Origin: Labrenzia sp. PHM005
Lineage (GTDB): Bacteria; Pseudomonadota; Alphaproteobacteria; Rhizobiales; Stappiaceae
Length of the DNA stretch: 64,000 bases
Assembly (NCBI RefSeq): GCF_006517275.1
Contig: NZ_CP041191.1
Span: 1,793,001-1,857,000 of the forward strand
Direction of reading: 5' to 3'
Notes under the pieces: model-generated
Seen by the model: the letters and a program-made list of their open reading frames with translations, nothing else
The model's database searches: none
What the model was told of the DNA's origin: nothing
Translations under genes and position numbers: made by a program
In this document: piece after piece, positions 27,738 through 36,506 of the stretch
Layout: the number at the start of each line of letters is the position of its first letter
Numbering within the stretch: the first letter of the stretch is position 1

Positions 27738-28559
27738 TCAATCGGCGTCCCGCTGGGCGATCCAGTCGTGGTCCGGATGGTTTTGGAAGCGCCATTTGCG
27801 CATCGGACCGGCCATGACGTTCAGATAATACATCTCGTAGCCATAAGGGGCACCGCAGGGGTGGTGGCCTTTTGGAACCAGCACTACATCATGGCTTTCG
27901 ACCGACATCGTCTCATCAAGCGAGCCGTCTTCGGTAAACACCCGTTGATGGCCATATCCCTGCTCCGGATTGAGACGGTGATAGTAAGTCTCTTCCAGAT
28001 AGGTCATCTCCGGATAGTTGTCTTCATCGTGCCGGTGCGGCGGATAGGACGACCAGTTGCCAGCTGGTGTGAAAACTTCCGTAACCAGAAGGCTGTCAGC
28101 CACATCGCTGTCTTCCATCGCAATTGGATAGATGTAGCGTGTGTTGGCGCCTTTGCCCCGGGTGACCTTTTCCGGCTTCGGCAAGACGCGGGCTGTGTGT
28201 CCGCCATGTCCGGGCGCTGTGCACACACCAATGGTGCAGTCGGTCGCTGCGGTCGCCGACCAAGTGCTGCCGTTCGGAACATAAACACTGTGCGGAGCGA
28301 TTTGTTCGAACACGTTCATGCGCTCGCCCTGAATGCCAAAGCTCTCGCCGTCTGCCGAGATTTCCGCTTTGCCCTCGACCATGACCAGAATGATCTCGCG
28401 GTCGCTGGCTTCTTCAGAAATCGCATCCCCTGCCTTCAGGCGATGGAGGGCAAAGCCGACGTAGTTCCAATCCGGAGACTTAGCCGTCTTAGCATTGGCG
28501 ACGGTGATATCGTGCACCTTGCCTGTCGTGCCTGAAGGTTTGACGAGAAGGTCGCTCAT
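27738..28559 (-). CDS. iolB: 5-deoxy-glucuronate isomerase
   Basis: 273 residues, full length for IolB. It isomerises 5-deoxy-D-glucuronate to 2-deoxy-5-keto-gluconate in myo-inositol catabolism. The double cupin fold has conserved metal-site segments, such as SSYPPHRHD (about 175) and DVVLVPKGHHP (about 235), and the family-specific YLEETYYHR. It overlaps iolE by four bases and is the last gene of iolCDEB. Confidence 0.95.
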   Translation of the reverse strand: MSDLLVKPSGTTGKVHDITVANAKTAKSPDWNYVGFALHRLKAGDAISEEASDREIILVMVEGKAEISADGESFGIQGERMNVFEQIAPHSVYVPNGSTWSATAATDCTIGVCTAPGHGGHTARVLPKPEKVTRGKGANTRYIYPIAMEDSDVADSLLVTEVFTPAGNWSSYPPHRHDEDNYPEMTYLEETYYHRLNPEQGYGHQRVFTEDGSLDETMSVESHDVVLVPKGHHPCGAPYGYEMYYLNVMAGPMRKWRFQNHPDHDWIAQRDAD

Positions 28560-29452
28560 GTCAGGTCAATGTCCTGTGCAATGGATTTCAAGGTTTTCAG
28601 GCCGAGGCTCTGATAGGTGAAGGGATCTCGGATTTCCGGATCCTGTTCCGCTTCGATCACGATCCAGCCGCTGTAGTGCTTGTCTTTTAGCACTTTTAGA
28701 AGTGGCGCGAAATCAATCCCGCCTTCGTCGTCGCCTGGCACGGTGAAGACACCGGCCCGCACGCCGTCCATGAACGAAAGACCTTTTTCGCGAACGTCCG
28801 CCATGACCGCCGGACGGACGTTCTTTGCATGCACATGCCGGATGCGATTGGCGTAGGTTTCAAGCGCAGGCTGAGGATCGCCGCCGAGAGAACCGAAGTA
28901 ATAATGACCGGCATCAAAAAGCAGTTTTGTTGCCGGGCCGGTCGCGGCCATAAAGGCGTTCAGTTCTTCCGGCGTTTCGACGACTGTTCCAATGTGATGA
29001 TGGTAGACCAGATCTATGCCTTGCTCGGCGCAGAAGGCGGCGAGCTCTTCAACCTTGGCGCAGAAGGCGGTCATTTGATCCCTGCTCAAAACCGCTTTTT
29101 CCGACAGCGGCTTATGGTCGCCCTGGATCGAGTTTGACGTCTCGCAGACGATACAGACCGAACAGCCATTGTGCTTGAGCTTGTTGAGATGCGGTTGGAT
29201 GGCTTCCTTTTCCGCCGCAACGCTATGGGTAAGAAGGTTCAGCGAATACCAGCCGGAGATGAACTTCAGCCCGTGGCTGCCAAGAAGTGTCTTCAGTTCT
29301 TCCTTGTCGTCCGGCCAGCGGTGGCCGTTTTCAATGCCGTCAAAGCCGATTTCCGCGGCGTCGGACAGGATTTGGTCTGTTGGAATATGGGTGCCGAGCG
29401 TCTGGTCGTCATCATTTGCCCAGGCGATCGGGTTGGTTCCGTAAAGGATCAT
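28556..29452 (-). CDS. iolE: Myo-inosose-2 dehydratase
   Basis: 298 residues. An AP-endonuclease-2-like TIM barrel that dehydrates 2-keto-myo-inositol to 3D-trihydroxycyclohexane-1,2-dione. Typical segments are GTNPIAWANDDDQ near the N-terminus, GFDGIENGHRWP, VYHHHIGTVVET (metal and active-site His), FDAGHYYFGSLGGDP and WIVIEAEQDPE. It sits 18 bases after iolD and overlaps iolB. Confidence 0.95.
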   Translation of the reverse strand: MILYGTNPIAWANDDDQTLGTHIPTDQILSDAAEIGFDGIENGHRWPDDKEELKTLLGSHGLKFISGWYSLNLLTHSVAAEKEAIQPHLNKLKHNGCSVCIVCETSNSIQGDHKPLSEKAVLSRDQMTAFCAKVEELAAFCAEQGIDLVYHHHIGTVVETPEELNAFMAATGPATKLLFDAGHYYFGSLGGDPQPALETYANRIRHVHAKNVRPAVMADVREKGLSFMDGVRAGVFTVPGDDEGGIDFAPLLKVLKDKHYSGWIVIEAEQDPEIRDPFTYQSLGLKTLKSIAQDIDLT

Positions 29453-29470
29453 GGTTTGTGTCCAGAAATG

Positions 29471-31315
29471 TTAGTCGGCGGCGCGCTGGTGCTGGAGCGC
29501 GGCCAGATAGTTTTGGCGGGCCTGATTGACTTCGGAGCGGCCGGAGACTTCCGGAACCGCGACATCCCACCAGTGGCCGCCAGCTTCTGTTGACGGCAGC
29601 GGATCGGTGTCGATGACAATCACATGGGTTTTTTCCGAAGCTCTCGCCCGGCCCATGGCTGCTTCCAACTCGTCAAGGCTGCCGACCTTTTCGGACATTG
29701 CCCCCATGGAGCCGGCGTGTGCGGCGAAATCGATATTGCTCGGGACTGCATGCCGGGCGGTGTCCAGGAGATTGTTGAAGCTTTTGCCGCCGGTTCCCAT
29801 CTGCAGCCGGTTGATGCAACCGAAGCCGCGGTTGTCGAGCAGGACGACGATGATCTTGTGGCCGAGCATGACGGATGTCGCGAGCTCGGAGTTCATCATC
29901 ATGTAAGAGCCGTCGCCGACCATGACGACGACTTCGCGCTCCGGCAGTGCCATCTTGGCGCCAAGCCCACCTGCCACTTCATAGCCCATGCAGGAAAAGC
30001 CGTATTCCATATGATAGCCATTCGGCAGTACGGGCTTCCAGAGTTTGTGCAATTCGCCCGGCAGGCCGCCGGCTGCGCACAACATCACGGTATTTTCATC
30101 TGTTGAGCGCTGGACAGCACCAATCACCTGCGCATCGGTCGGCAGGGCATTGCCCTCCGGTTTTGCGGTGACCGCATCAACATCCTTGAGCCAGCTTTCT
30201 TTCAACGCCGGATCGACCGCTGAGAATTTCTGATTGTCGAGCCCGGCAGAAAGGGCTTCCAAGGCAACCTTGGCATCGGCGACAATCGGCAACGCGTTGT
30301 GTTTGACGCTGTCGTAGGAAGCAATGTTGATGGCCAGGATTTTCCGGTCCGGATTCTTGAACAGAGCCCAGGAGCCTGTTGTGAAATCCTGAAAGCGGGT
30401 GCCGACCCCAATCACCAGATCAGCCTCTTCCGCCAAAGCATTCGCGCTGGAAGCGCCCGTGACCCCGATGGATCCCATGTTCAGTGGATGATCCCAGGCG
30501 AGCGCGGATTTTCCGGCCTGTGTTTCCGCAACAGGGATCTGATGCGTCTCGGCAAAGGTTCTCAGCGTGTCACAGGCCTCGGCGTAATGGACACCGCCTC
30601 CGGCGATGATCAGCGGGTTTTTCGCTGATCGGATCGCCTCGATAGCCTCGGCCAACTGTGTGCTGTCCGGCTGCGGGCGGCGGCGGCGCCAGACCTTTCC
30701 GGCAAAGAAACTCTCCGGATAGTCGAAGGCTTCGGCTTGAACGTCCTGGCAGAAGGCCAGTGTAACCGGGCCGCAACGTTCTGGGTCAGTCAATGTCTGA
30801 AGCGCGCGGGGCAGCGCTGTTAGCAGCTGTTCAGGCCGCGTGATGCGGTCAAAATACCGACTTACCGGCTTGAAGCAATCATTGGCGGAGACGGTGCCGT
30901 CATCGAAATCTTCGATCTGTTGCAAAACAGGATCTGGAGCCCGGTTGGCAAAAACATCGCCGGGAATGAGCAGGACCGGCAATCGGTTCACATGCGCGAG
31001 CGCTGCGGCGGTCACAATATTGGTCGCGCCCGGACCTATGGATGTGGTCACCGCCATCGCCTGTTTGCGGTTCTTTGCCTTGGCAAAGGCGATCGCTGCA
31101 TGGGCCATGCTCTGTTCGTTGTGGCCGCGCCAGGTTGGGAAGGCGTCGCCTGCCGCTTCCAGGGCTTCACCGAGCCCGGCGACATTGCCATGGCCGAAGA
31201 TCGCCCAGCAGCCGGGAATAACCGGGGCGCCATCTTCGTTCTTTTGCGCAATCAGATAGCGCACGAGCGCTTGGGCGGCGGTCAGGCGCACGGTATTTTG
31301 CTGGGAGGAGCTCAT
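29471..31315 (-). CDS. iolD: 3D-(3,5/4)-trihydroxycyclohexane-1,2-dione hydrolase
   Basis: 614 residues from the ATG that overlaps the iolC stop (ATGA); upstream extension runs into iolC. It is a thiamine-diphosphate enzyme of the acetolactate-synthase family that cleaves the cyclic dione to 5-deoxy-glucuronate. The N-terminal pyrimidine-binding domain has GNVAGLGEAL and HNEQSMAHAA, a central domain has the AGGGVHYAEA segment, and the C-terminal domain has the ThDP motif GDGSYMMMNSEL. Full length and intact. Confidence 0.95.
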   Translation of the reverse strand: MSSSQQNTVRLTAAQALVRYLIAQKNEDGAPVIPGCWAIFGHGNVAGLGEALEAAGDAFPTWRGHNEQSMAHAAIAFAKAKNRKQAMAVTTSIGPGATNIVTAAALAHVNRLPVLLIPGDVFANRAPDPVLQQIEDFDDGTVSANDCFKPVSRYFDRITRPEQLLTALPRALQTLTDPERCGPVTLAFCQDVQAEAFDYPESFFAGKVWRRRRPQPDSTQLAEAIEAIRSAKNPLIIAGGGVHYAEACDTLRTFAETHQIPVAETQAGKSALAWDHPLNMGSIGVTGASSANALAEEADLVIGVGTRFQDFTTGSWALFKNPDRKILAINIASYDSVKHNALPIVADAKVALEALSAGLDNQKFSAVDPALKESWLKDVDAVTAKPEGNALPTDAQVIGAVQRSTDENTVMLCAAGGLPGELHKLWKPVLPNGYHMEYGFSCMGYEVAGGLGAKMALPEREVVVMVGDGSYMMMNSELATSVMLGHKIIVVLLDNRGFGCINRLQMGTGGKSFNNLLDTARHAVPSNIDFAAHAGSMGAMSEKVGSLDELEAAMGRARASEKTHVIVIDTDPLPSTEAGGHWWDVAVPEVSGRSEVNQARQNYLAALQHQRAAD

Positions 31316-33258
31316 TCGGAGTGTTCCTGATGGTGTGATGTCTGGGCATTGGCCCGAGCTGTGTCCCACAATTGGCACAAGCGTTCAAACCGGGCCTTCA
31401 TGTCCGCAATGGCTTGGTCGTTTGTCATCTCGCCAGCGAGCCATTTCCGCGCCGCGTCAGCGAAGATTGTCCGGCCCACGGCAAACCCTTTGACCAGATC
31501 AAATTGCGCAGCTTCTGTAAAACTCGCAGCCAGCTGGTCTTCCGGGGCATCCAGGCCGAGCACGACAATGCCACGGGTGTTTGGATCGTTGCGCGTGATG
31601 GCGTCACAAACGTTCGACCAGGCTGCGCGGGAGGTCATCGGTTCCAGCTTCCACCAGTCCGGATAGATGCCAAGATCGTAGACACGTTGGATGATTTCGG
31701 ACGTTGTCTCATCATCAACGGGGCCAACTTTGGACGGAATGACCTCCAGCAGCATTTCAAGGCCGTTGCGGCGGCAGGCAGCAAAGAGCCGTGTCAAAAC
31801 GTCTTCCTGCTGCGCCTTCATCTCCAGACTGTCGTTTGGATGATAGAAGCACAGGACCTTGACGACATGTTCGGTAGGCCACTCGACCAGGCCGCCGAAA
31901 TCCGCACCGATTTCAGGTTCCAGGGCCAATGGCCGGGAGGCAGGCCATTCCACAGGATGTCCGATCCATAGTCCGGTTCCGGCAGCCTGATAGAGGGCGT
32001 CGCGGCCAAGACGGCTATCGCATAAGATGCCATACCCGGATTTTCCGTTTGCAACTTTCACAGCAGCGTCAAGACACAGCTTTTTAAAGAAGCCAATATG
32101 ATCATGGCTAACCCCGGCCGCATCCGCCATTTGCTCAATCTGGATGCGGTGGTCGAAGGCAAACACCCGCATGGTTGACCAGTCGCCGCCATGAGCGGTG
32201 TGGCGGTTGCTCGACCAGTGGATTTGCTCAAGTTGCCGATCTTTGCGCAGCGCCTTTTCTTTGACGCCGCAATCTAAGAAAAACTGCAGTTCCTCCCAGC
32301 TCGGGTAAGCTGGGGTGCAGCCGTGCCGCGAGACGGCAAAGGCACCGCAGGCATTGGCATAGGTCAGGCTTGTCACCCAGTCTTCGCCGGTAATCCAGCC
32401 GCGCAGCAAGCCGGACATGAAACCGTCACCAGCGCCCAGGACATTAAACACCTCAACCTGGAAGCCCGGGCCGGAAATCCCGTCATCCAAGCTGTCTGGA
32501 ATTGCGCCTTCAAAGGCGCTAGCCCCCATTGGGCCGCGTTTGCAGACAAGAGTGGCACCGGAAACCTTACGCACATTGCGGAGCGCTTCGAGAGTGTCTG
32601 TTGAACCGCCGGCAATGTGAAACTCTTCTTCCGTTCCCACAATGAGATCGAACAGATGCAGTGTGGATTGGAGTTTCGCAGTGACTTTTGCAGAGGCGAT
32701 GAAGCGGTTTTCGCCGTCACCATGGCCGGAGAGGTCCCAAAGGTTCGGCCGGTAATCGATGTCGAGTGCCGTGCGGCCACCGCTGTCCTTTGCCAGTCTC
32801 AAGGCTTTGAGAACTGCGGCTTCCGTGTGCGGGTGGCTGAGATGTGTTCCTGTGGCAACGACGGATTTGGAGGAGGCGATGAAGTCCGGGTCGATGTCAT
32901 CTTCGCAAAGCGCCATATCAGCGCAGTTTTCACGGTAGAAGATCAGTGGGAATTGTTCCTGATCCCGGATCCCGAGGAGAACCAGCGCGGTGAGTCGTTC
33001 GGGATCAGTGACCACACCGGATGTGTCGACACCGTGGCGGGCCAGTTCTTCGCGGATGAAGCGGCCCATATGTTCATCGCCAACCCGGGTAATCAGGCCG
33101 GATTTCAATCCTAAGCGGGCGGTGCCGGCCGCCATATTGGTTGGAGAGCCGCCAATGTACTTGTTGAAGGACGCCATGTCCTCGAGACGGCCGCCAACCT
33201 GCGCCCCGTATAAGTCGACCGACGAGCGGCCGATGGTGATGACATCAAGCTGTTTCAC
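31312..33258 (-). CDS. iolC: 5-dehydro-2-deoxygluconokinase fused to aldolase-like DUF2090
   Basis: 648 residues. The N-terminal half (1-325) is a PfkB kinase (ITIGRSSVDLYG, FNKYIGGSPTNMAAG, LGAGDGFMSGLLRGW) that phosphorylates 2-deoxy-5-keto-gluconate. The C-terminal half (about 335-640) is DUF2090, a TIM-barrel domain related to class I aldolases (MRVFAFDHRIQ, LEVIPSKVGP, GIVVLGLDAPEDQL). It is widely fused to IolC in proteobacteria and may do the IolJ aldolase step (inference). I chose the GTG with GGAAAAGAA upstream, giving the usual VKQLDVITIG start. An ATG at 33294 would add 12 residues but lacks a ribosome-binding site. First enzyme gene of iolCDEB. Confidence 0.92.
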   Translation of the reverse strand: MKQLDVITIGRSSVDLYGAQVGGRLEDMASFNKYIGGSPTNMAAGTARLGLKSGLITRVGDEHMGRFIREELARHGVDTSGVVTDPERLTALVLLGIRDQEQFPLIFYRENCADMALCEDDIDPDFIASSKSVVATGTHLSHPHTEAAVLKALRLAKDSGGRTALDIDYRPNLWDLSGHGDGENRFIASAKVTAKLQSTLHLFDLIVGTEEEFHIAGGSTDTLEALRNVRKVSGATLVCKRGPMGASAFEGAIPDSLDDGISGPGFQVEVFNVLGAGDGFMSGLLRGWITGEDWVTSLTYANACGAFAVSRHGCTPAYPSWEELQFFLDCGVKEKALRKDRQLEQIHWSSNRHTAHGGDWSTMRVFAFDHRIQIEQMADAAGVSHDHIGFFKKLCLDAAVKVANGKSGYGILCDSRLGRDALYQAAGTGLWIGHPVEWPASRPLALEPEIGADFGGLVEWPTEHVVKVLCFYHPNDSLEMKAQQEDVLTRLFAACRRNGLEMLLEVIPSKVGPVDDETTSEIIQRVYDLGIYPDWWKLEPMTSRAAWSNVCDAITRNDPNTRGIVVLGLDAPEDQLAASFTEAAQFDLVKGFAVGRTIFADAARKWLAGEMTNDQAIADMKARFERLCQLWDTARANAQTSHHQEHSE

Positions 33259-33466
33259 TTTTCTTTTCCGTTCTTGGGGACTTTGACCAGTCATAGCATT
33301 CGGTGTGTCCCGCCGGACGATCCATCCAGTCGGACCAGTTTCTGTCCAACGGCCTGAACATGTTGTCGGCTTGGCCAAGAGAGACAACAATAGTGCCGAC
33401 AGCAAAAAGCGATGCGGTTGTTGCCTGTGCCCCAGCAATCAAGGTGCCATTCAAAAAGTTCTTCAT
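33245..33466 (-). CDS. Possible small exported protein ahead of iolC
   Basis: 73 codons. ATG has AGGA seven bases upstream. The N-terminus (MKNFLNGTLIAGAQATTASL...) is a plausible signal peptide or single membrane anchor ending near GQA at about residue 33. A short hydrophilic tail rich in W, D and R follows (DNMFRPLDRNWSDWMDRP). Its stop overlaps the chosen iolC start by 14 bases, as in coupled genes. It lies downstream of the candidate IolR site. I do not recognise a family and it may be only a leader region. Confidence 0.4.
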   Translation of the reverse strand: MKNFLNGTLIAGAQATTASLFAVGTIVVSLGQADNMFRPLDRNWSDWMDRPAGHTECYDWSKSPRTEKKSETA

Positions 33467-33607
33467 GTGAATCCTGCCAAGATAGGAAGAAGTTTCCTGG
33501 TCGTGCGGATTAGAGATCAGTCTGAACCCGATTGATGTGTGTTCCTGCCCTTTGTCCGGTTGCAGGGAAGTGTCTGCCGTCACTGCCGCCGGTATATGAG
33601 ATGAAAT

Positions 33608-33621
33608 GGAATATAAATTCT
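33608..33621. promoter_or_regulatory. Candidate IolR operator upstream of iolC
   Basis: GGAATATAAATTCT matches the GGAA-N6-TTCC type motif that I recall for the rhizobial RpiR-type repressor IolR, with one end base different. It lies about 140 bases upstream of the small ORF and iolC, within AT-rich DNA suited to a promoter. A nearly identical element lies between iolR and iolG. Confidence 0.6.
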
Positions 33622-33649
33622 ATATTTAATTATGCGCAATGGAAATTTT

Positions 33650-34498
33650 CTAAAAAATGGAATCTGACTTCCGGCGGGTGCCGACGGAGACGGCCAAAGC
33701 GATGGCCAGCGACAGGCTCGCGGAGAGGGCGCGGAACGCACCAACGTCCAGTTCGGATACCAGGAGCTGTATGGCCTTCAGTTTGGCAAGCGGGCTGGTG
33801 ACGACATCGGTAATCGCGACAATATCGGCGCCATTTGCACGGGCCTTGGAGACAAGGTCGAGGGTAAGTTGAGAATAGGGAGAGAAAGTCACGGCAATGA
33901 CAGCATCATTCGGCCGGATCAAATGATCCATTTGGATGTTGGCGACACCAGAATGGAGAACGGCTGGAATTTCCATTTTTTCAAAGGCATAGGCCAGATA
34001 AGAGGTGACCGGAAAAGCGCGTCGGAATCCGACGATGTGAATGGTTTCCGCCCGTGTCAAAACGTCGACGGCCTGCTGCATCGCTGCCGGATCCACGGTT
34101 GCCATCAGGCTTTCCAATGAAGCGCGACCCACTTCAACAAATTCGGCAAGTAAAGCCGTTGGAGATTCCGCGCCGTGTTCACGTATGCGTGCCAAACGGG
34201 TGGGGTAATCCGGCCATTTCTGGGAATAATCGGTGCGGAAGAGCTTCTGCATTTGAGAAAAACCGCTGAACCCCATTTCCTGGCAAAAGCGCATGGCGGC
34301 GGACGGCTGGACCTCAGCTGCAGCTGCGAGTTCGGCGACTGTTGAAACGGCTACCCGATCCGGATTGGCAGCGATATAATCGGCAAATTGCTTCAGCCGT
34401 TTTGGTAAGCTATCTGCGCGCGCGCCCAAGCGGTTTAAAAAGGCGTCCACGGTGGCTGGGGCGGCTTCACCGGAAGTGGCGGCAGAGTTATCGGTCAT
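33650..34498 (-). CDS. iolR: RpiR-family repressor of inositol catabolism
   Basis: 282 residues from the ATG preceded by AAGGCCAACAT; a longer frame adds nine residues without support. The N-terminal HTH_6 domain (about 15-90: TVAELAAAAEVQPSAAMRFCQEMGFSGF) is followed by a sugar-isomerase SIS domain (about 125-265: IHIVGFRRAFPVTSYLAYAF, NDAVIAVTFSPYS). The SIS domain would sense an inositol-pathway phosphate. The place between iolG and iolCDEB mirrors the rhizobial iolR-iolCDEB order, which supports the name. Confidence 0.88.
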   Translation of the reverse strand: MTDNSAATSGEAAPATVDAFLNRLGARADSLPKRLKQFADYIAANPDRVAVSTVAELAAAAEVQPSAAMRFCQEMGFSGFSQMQKLFRTDYSQKWPDYPTRLARIREHGAESPTALLAEFVEVGRASLESLMATVDPAAMQQAVDVLTRAETIHIVGFRRAFPVTSYLAYAFEKMEIPAVLHSGVANIQMDHLIRPNDAVIAVTFSPYSQLTLDLVSKARANGADIVAITDVVTSPLAKLKAIQLLVSELDVGAFRALSASLSLAIALAVSVGTRRKSDSIF

Positions 34499-34543
34499 AT
34501 GTTGGCCTTTTCCATCTTGACACATTCCACTGAAAGTGATTTT

Positions 34544-34557
34544 GGAATTTTTATTCT
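34544..34557. promoter_or_regulatory. Candidate IolR operator between iolR and iolG
   Basis: GGAATTTTTATTCT has the same GGAAT-N4-ATTCT layout as the site upstream of iolC. It lies in the 117-bp divergent interval, 46 bases after the iolR start and 59 bases before iolG, so one bound repressor could control both genes. Confidence 0.6.
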
Positions 34558-34615
34558 AATTTGGCAACCCGCTGACAACCGTCTGCCGATCTTGCCGCTG
34601 CCTGGAGGACTACTC

Positions 34616-35617
34616 ATGACCGTGAACATTGCCCTGTTGGGCGCGGGACGAATTGGTAAGGTGCATGCAAAGGCGGTGGCAGCGACCGAGGGAGCAGAAC
34701 TGGTTGCTGTTGCCGACGCTTTTCCGGATGCGGCCCAGGCGCTGGCCAAATCCTCTGGAGCCCGGGTCAGCAGCATTGATGAGATTGCAGGTGCTGATGA
34801 TGTTGATGCGGTTGTTATATGCACACCCACGGACACCCATGCGGATCTGATCGAACAGTTTGCGCGTGCCGGCAAGGCGATCTTTTGCGAAAAACCGATC
34901 GATCTCTCGCTTGAGCGGGTCAAGACCTGCCTTAAAACCGTTGAGGATGAGAACGGGACATTGATGCTTGGGTTTAACCGCCGGTTCGACCCACATTTCA
35001 AGGCGGTTCGCGCGGCGATTGATGCCGGTCAGATCGGTGATGTGGAAATGGTCGAGATCACGTCCCGGGATCCGGGCGCGCCACCGCCAGCCTATATTCA
35101 ATCGTCCGGCGGAATTTTCCGTGACATGACCATTCATGATTTCGATATGGCCCGCTTTCTTCTCGGCGAAGAAGTCTCGACGGTCTATGCAGCGGCGTCG
35201 GTTTTGGTGGACCCGGAGATCGGCAAACTCGGGGACTATGACAGCGCGATGGTGGTGTTGACGACAGCATCAGGAAAACAATGCTCAATCTCCAACTCGC
35301 GCCGCGCCGCCTATGGTTATGACCAGCGGATCGAGGTCCATGGCTCCAAGGGGGCTGTTGCCGCTGAAAACCAGCGTCCAGTCTCCATCGAAGTGGCAAC
35401 GGCCGACGGATATACCCGCCCGCCATTGCATGATTTTTTCATGACCCGATACACCGAGGCCTATGCTGCGGAGATCGCAGCCTTTGTTAAAGCGATTGGC
35501 GCCAATCAAGCACCGTCTCCCAACGGAGAAGACGGCCTCAAGGCACTGGCCTTGGCCGAAGCAGCCTTGAAATCCGTTGCCGAACGCCGGGCTGTCGGTA
35601 TTGACGAAGTCCAATAG
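34616..35617 (+). CDS. iolG: Inositol 2-dehydrogenase
   Basis: 333 residues from the ATG after CTGGAGGAC; the longer frame crosses the promoter region. Gfo/Idh/MocA fold: an N-terminal Rossmann domain (ALLGAGRIGKVHAKA, FCEKPIDL with the key Lys at about 94-100) and a C-terminal domain with GGIFRDMTIHDFDMARFL carrying the catalytic DxxxH pattern. It oxidises myo-inositol to 2-keto-myo-inositol with NAD. It is divergent from iolR. A remnant of a second dehydrogenase of this family follows directly downstream. Confidence 0.93.
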   Translation: MTVNIALLGAGRIGKVHAKAVAATEGAELVAVADAFPDAAQALAKSSGARVSSIDEIAGADDVDAVVICTPTDTHADLIEQFARAGKAIFCEKPIDLSLERVKTCLKTVEDENGTLMLGFNRRFDPHFKAVRAAIDAGQIGDVEMVEITSRDPGAPPPAYIQSSGGIFRDMTIHDFDMARFLLGEEVSTVYAAASVLVDPEIGKLGDYDSAMVVLTTASGKQCSISNSRRAAYGYDQRIEVHGSKGAVAAENQRPVSIEVATADGYTRPPLHDFFMTRYTEAYAAEIAAFVKAIGANQAPSPNGEDGLKALALAEAALKSVAERRAVGIDEVQ

Positions 35618-35638
35618 TGCTTGGCGGGAGGCCGGTTG

Positions 35639-35710
35639 ATGGAAAATCCTGGCTTCAACGAACTCAAGGTGATCGAGGCCCACGAATTCCTGCGGGCAAT
35701 TGCCAATTGA
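35639..35710 (+). pseudogene. Remnant of a Gfo/Idh-type dehydrogenase
   Basis: The 23-codon frame contains FNELKVIEAHEFLRAIA, which matches the conserved C-terminal helix of Gfo/Idh/MocA oxidoreductases (G-x-N-D-x-K-V-I-E-x-x-x-F-L-x-A-I-A). A TGA stop follows where the family continues for another 30 or so residues. Nothing recognisable precedes it. It seems to be what is left after deletion of a paralogue, or a duplicated fragment. Confidence 0.5.
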
Positions 35711-35812
35711 GGTGAAACCAGCAAGCGGGTTCAGCTGGGGTAAACTGATCGAAGGTGATTGCCGGAGCGGGATAAGCCACCATATTGTGGTGAAATTCAT
35801 TAGGAGATCACA

Positions 35813-36484
35813 ATGACCGACATGACCGACCTCGATATGGAAGAGGTGCTCCAAATCGACATCGTGTCCGATGTGGTCTGTCCTTGGTGCATCGTTGGCT
35901 TCAAGCAGCTGGAACAGGCGATCCAGCAGGTTGGGGTGACAGCGGCGATCAAATGGCACCCGTTTGAGCTCAACCCGGATATGGTCGAGGAAGGTGAGAA
36001 CCTGCGTGAGCATATCATGCGGAAATACGGGTCGACCGCCGAGCAGTCACAATCGGCGCGAGACCGTTTGGCAGCGCTTGGTAGTGAGCTTGGATTTGAG
36101 TTCCGGTTTTCCGATGACAGCCGGATGGTCAATACCTTTAAAGCACACCAGCTCATTCACTGGGCCGGGCCGGAAGGCAAAGAACATCCGCTCAAGATGG
36201 CTTTGTTTGAAGCTTATTTTCGCGATGGCAAGGATCTGAACAACAATGAGGTTCTCGCCGATATTGCTGGCAGCATTGGCCTGGACTGGGATGAAGCTCT
36301 CAAGGTCCTGAACGAAAACCGGTTTGCCGAGGACATCCGCCAGGAAGAAGAGTTTTGGCGGCAGAACGGAATTCAGGGCGTGCCGGCCGTGATTTTTGAC
36401 CGGCGCCATCTGATCACCGGTGCGCAAGGTGTCGACAATTACGCTTCGATCTTGAAGCAATTGGTTGAGGGGGAAGCGGCCTGA
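35813..36484 (+). CDS. DsbA-family (FrnE-like) thiol oxidoreductase
   Basis: 223 residues, cytoplasmic since no signal peptide is present. A thioredoxin-fold protein of the 2-hydroxychromene-2-carboxylate isomerase/FrnE group with the active-site CPWC at about residue 24-27 (DVVCPWCIVGFKQLE) and the cis-Pro loop GIQGVPAVIF at about 185-195. AGGAGATCACA precedes the ATG. Its substrate is unknown; FrnE-like proteins have been linked to oxidative stress. It is convergent with the beta-galactosidase gene, 22 bases between stops. Confidence 0.9.
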   Translation: MTDMTDLDMEEVLQIDIVSDVVCPWCIVGFKQLEQAIQQVGVTAAIKWHPFELNPDMVEEGENLREHIMRKYGSTAEQSQSARDRLAALGSELGFEFRFSDDSRMVNTFKAHQLIHWAGPEGKEHPLKMALFEAYFRDGKDLNNNEVLADIAGSIGLDWDEALKVLNENRFAEDIRQEEEFWRQNGIQGVPAVIFDRRHLITGAQGVDNYASILKQLVEGEAA

Positions 36485-36506
36485 GCCGCGTCACCGTCTG
36501 CGTTCA

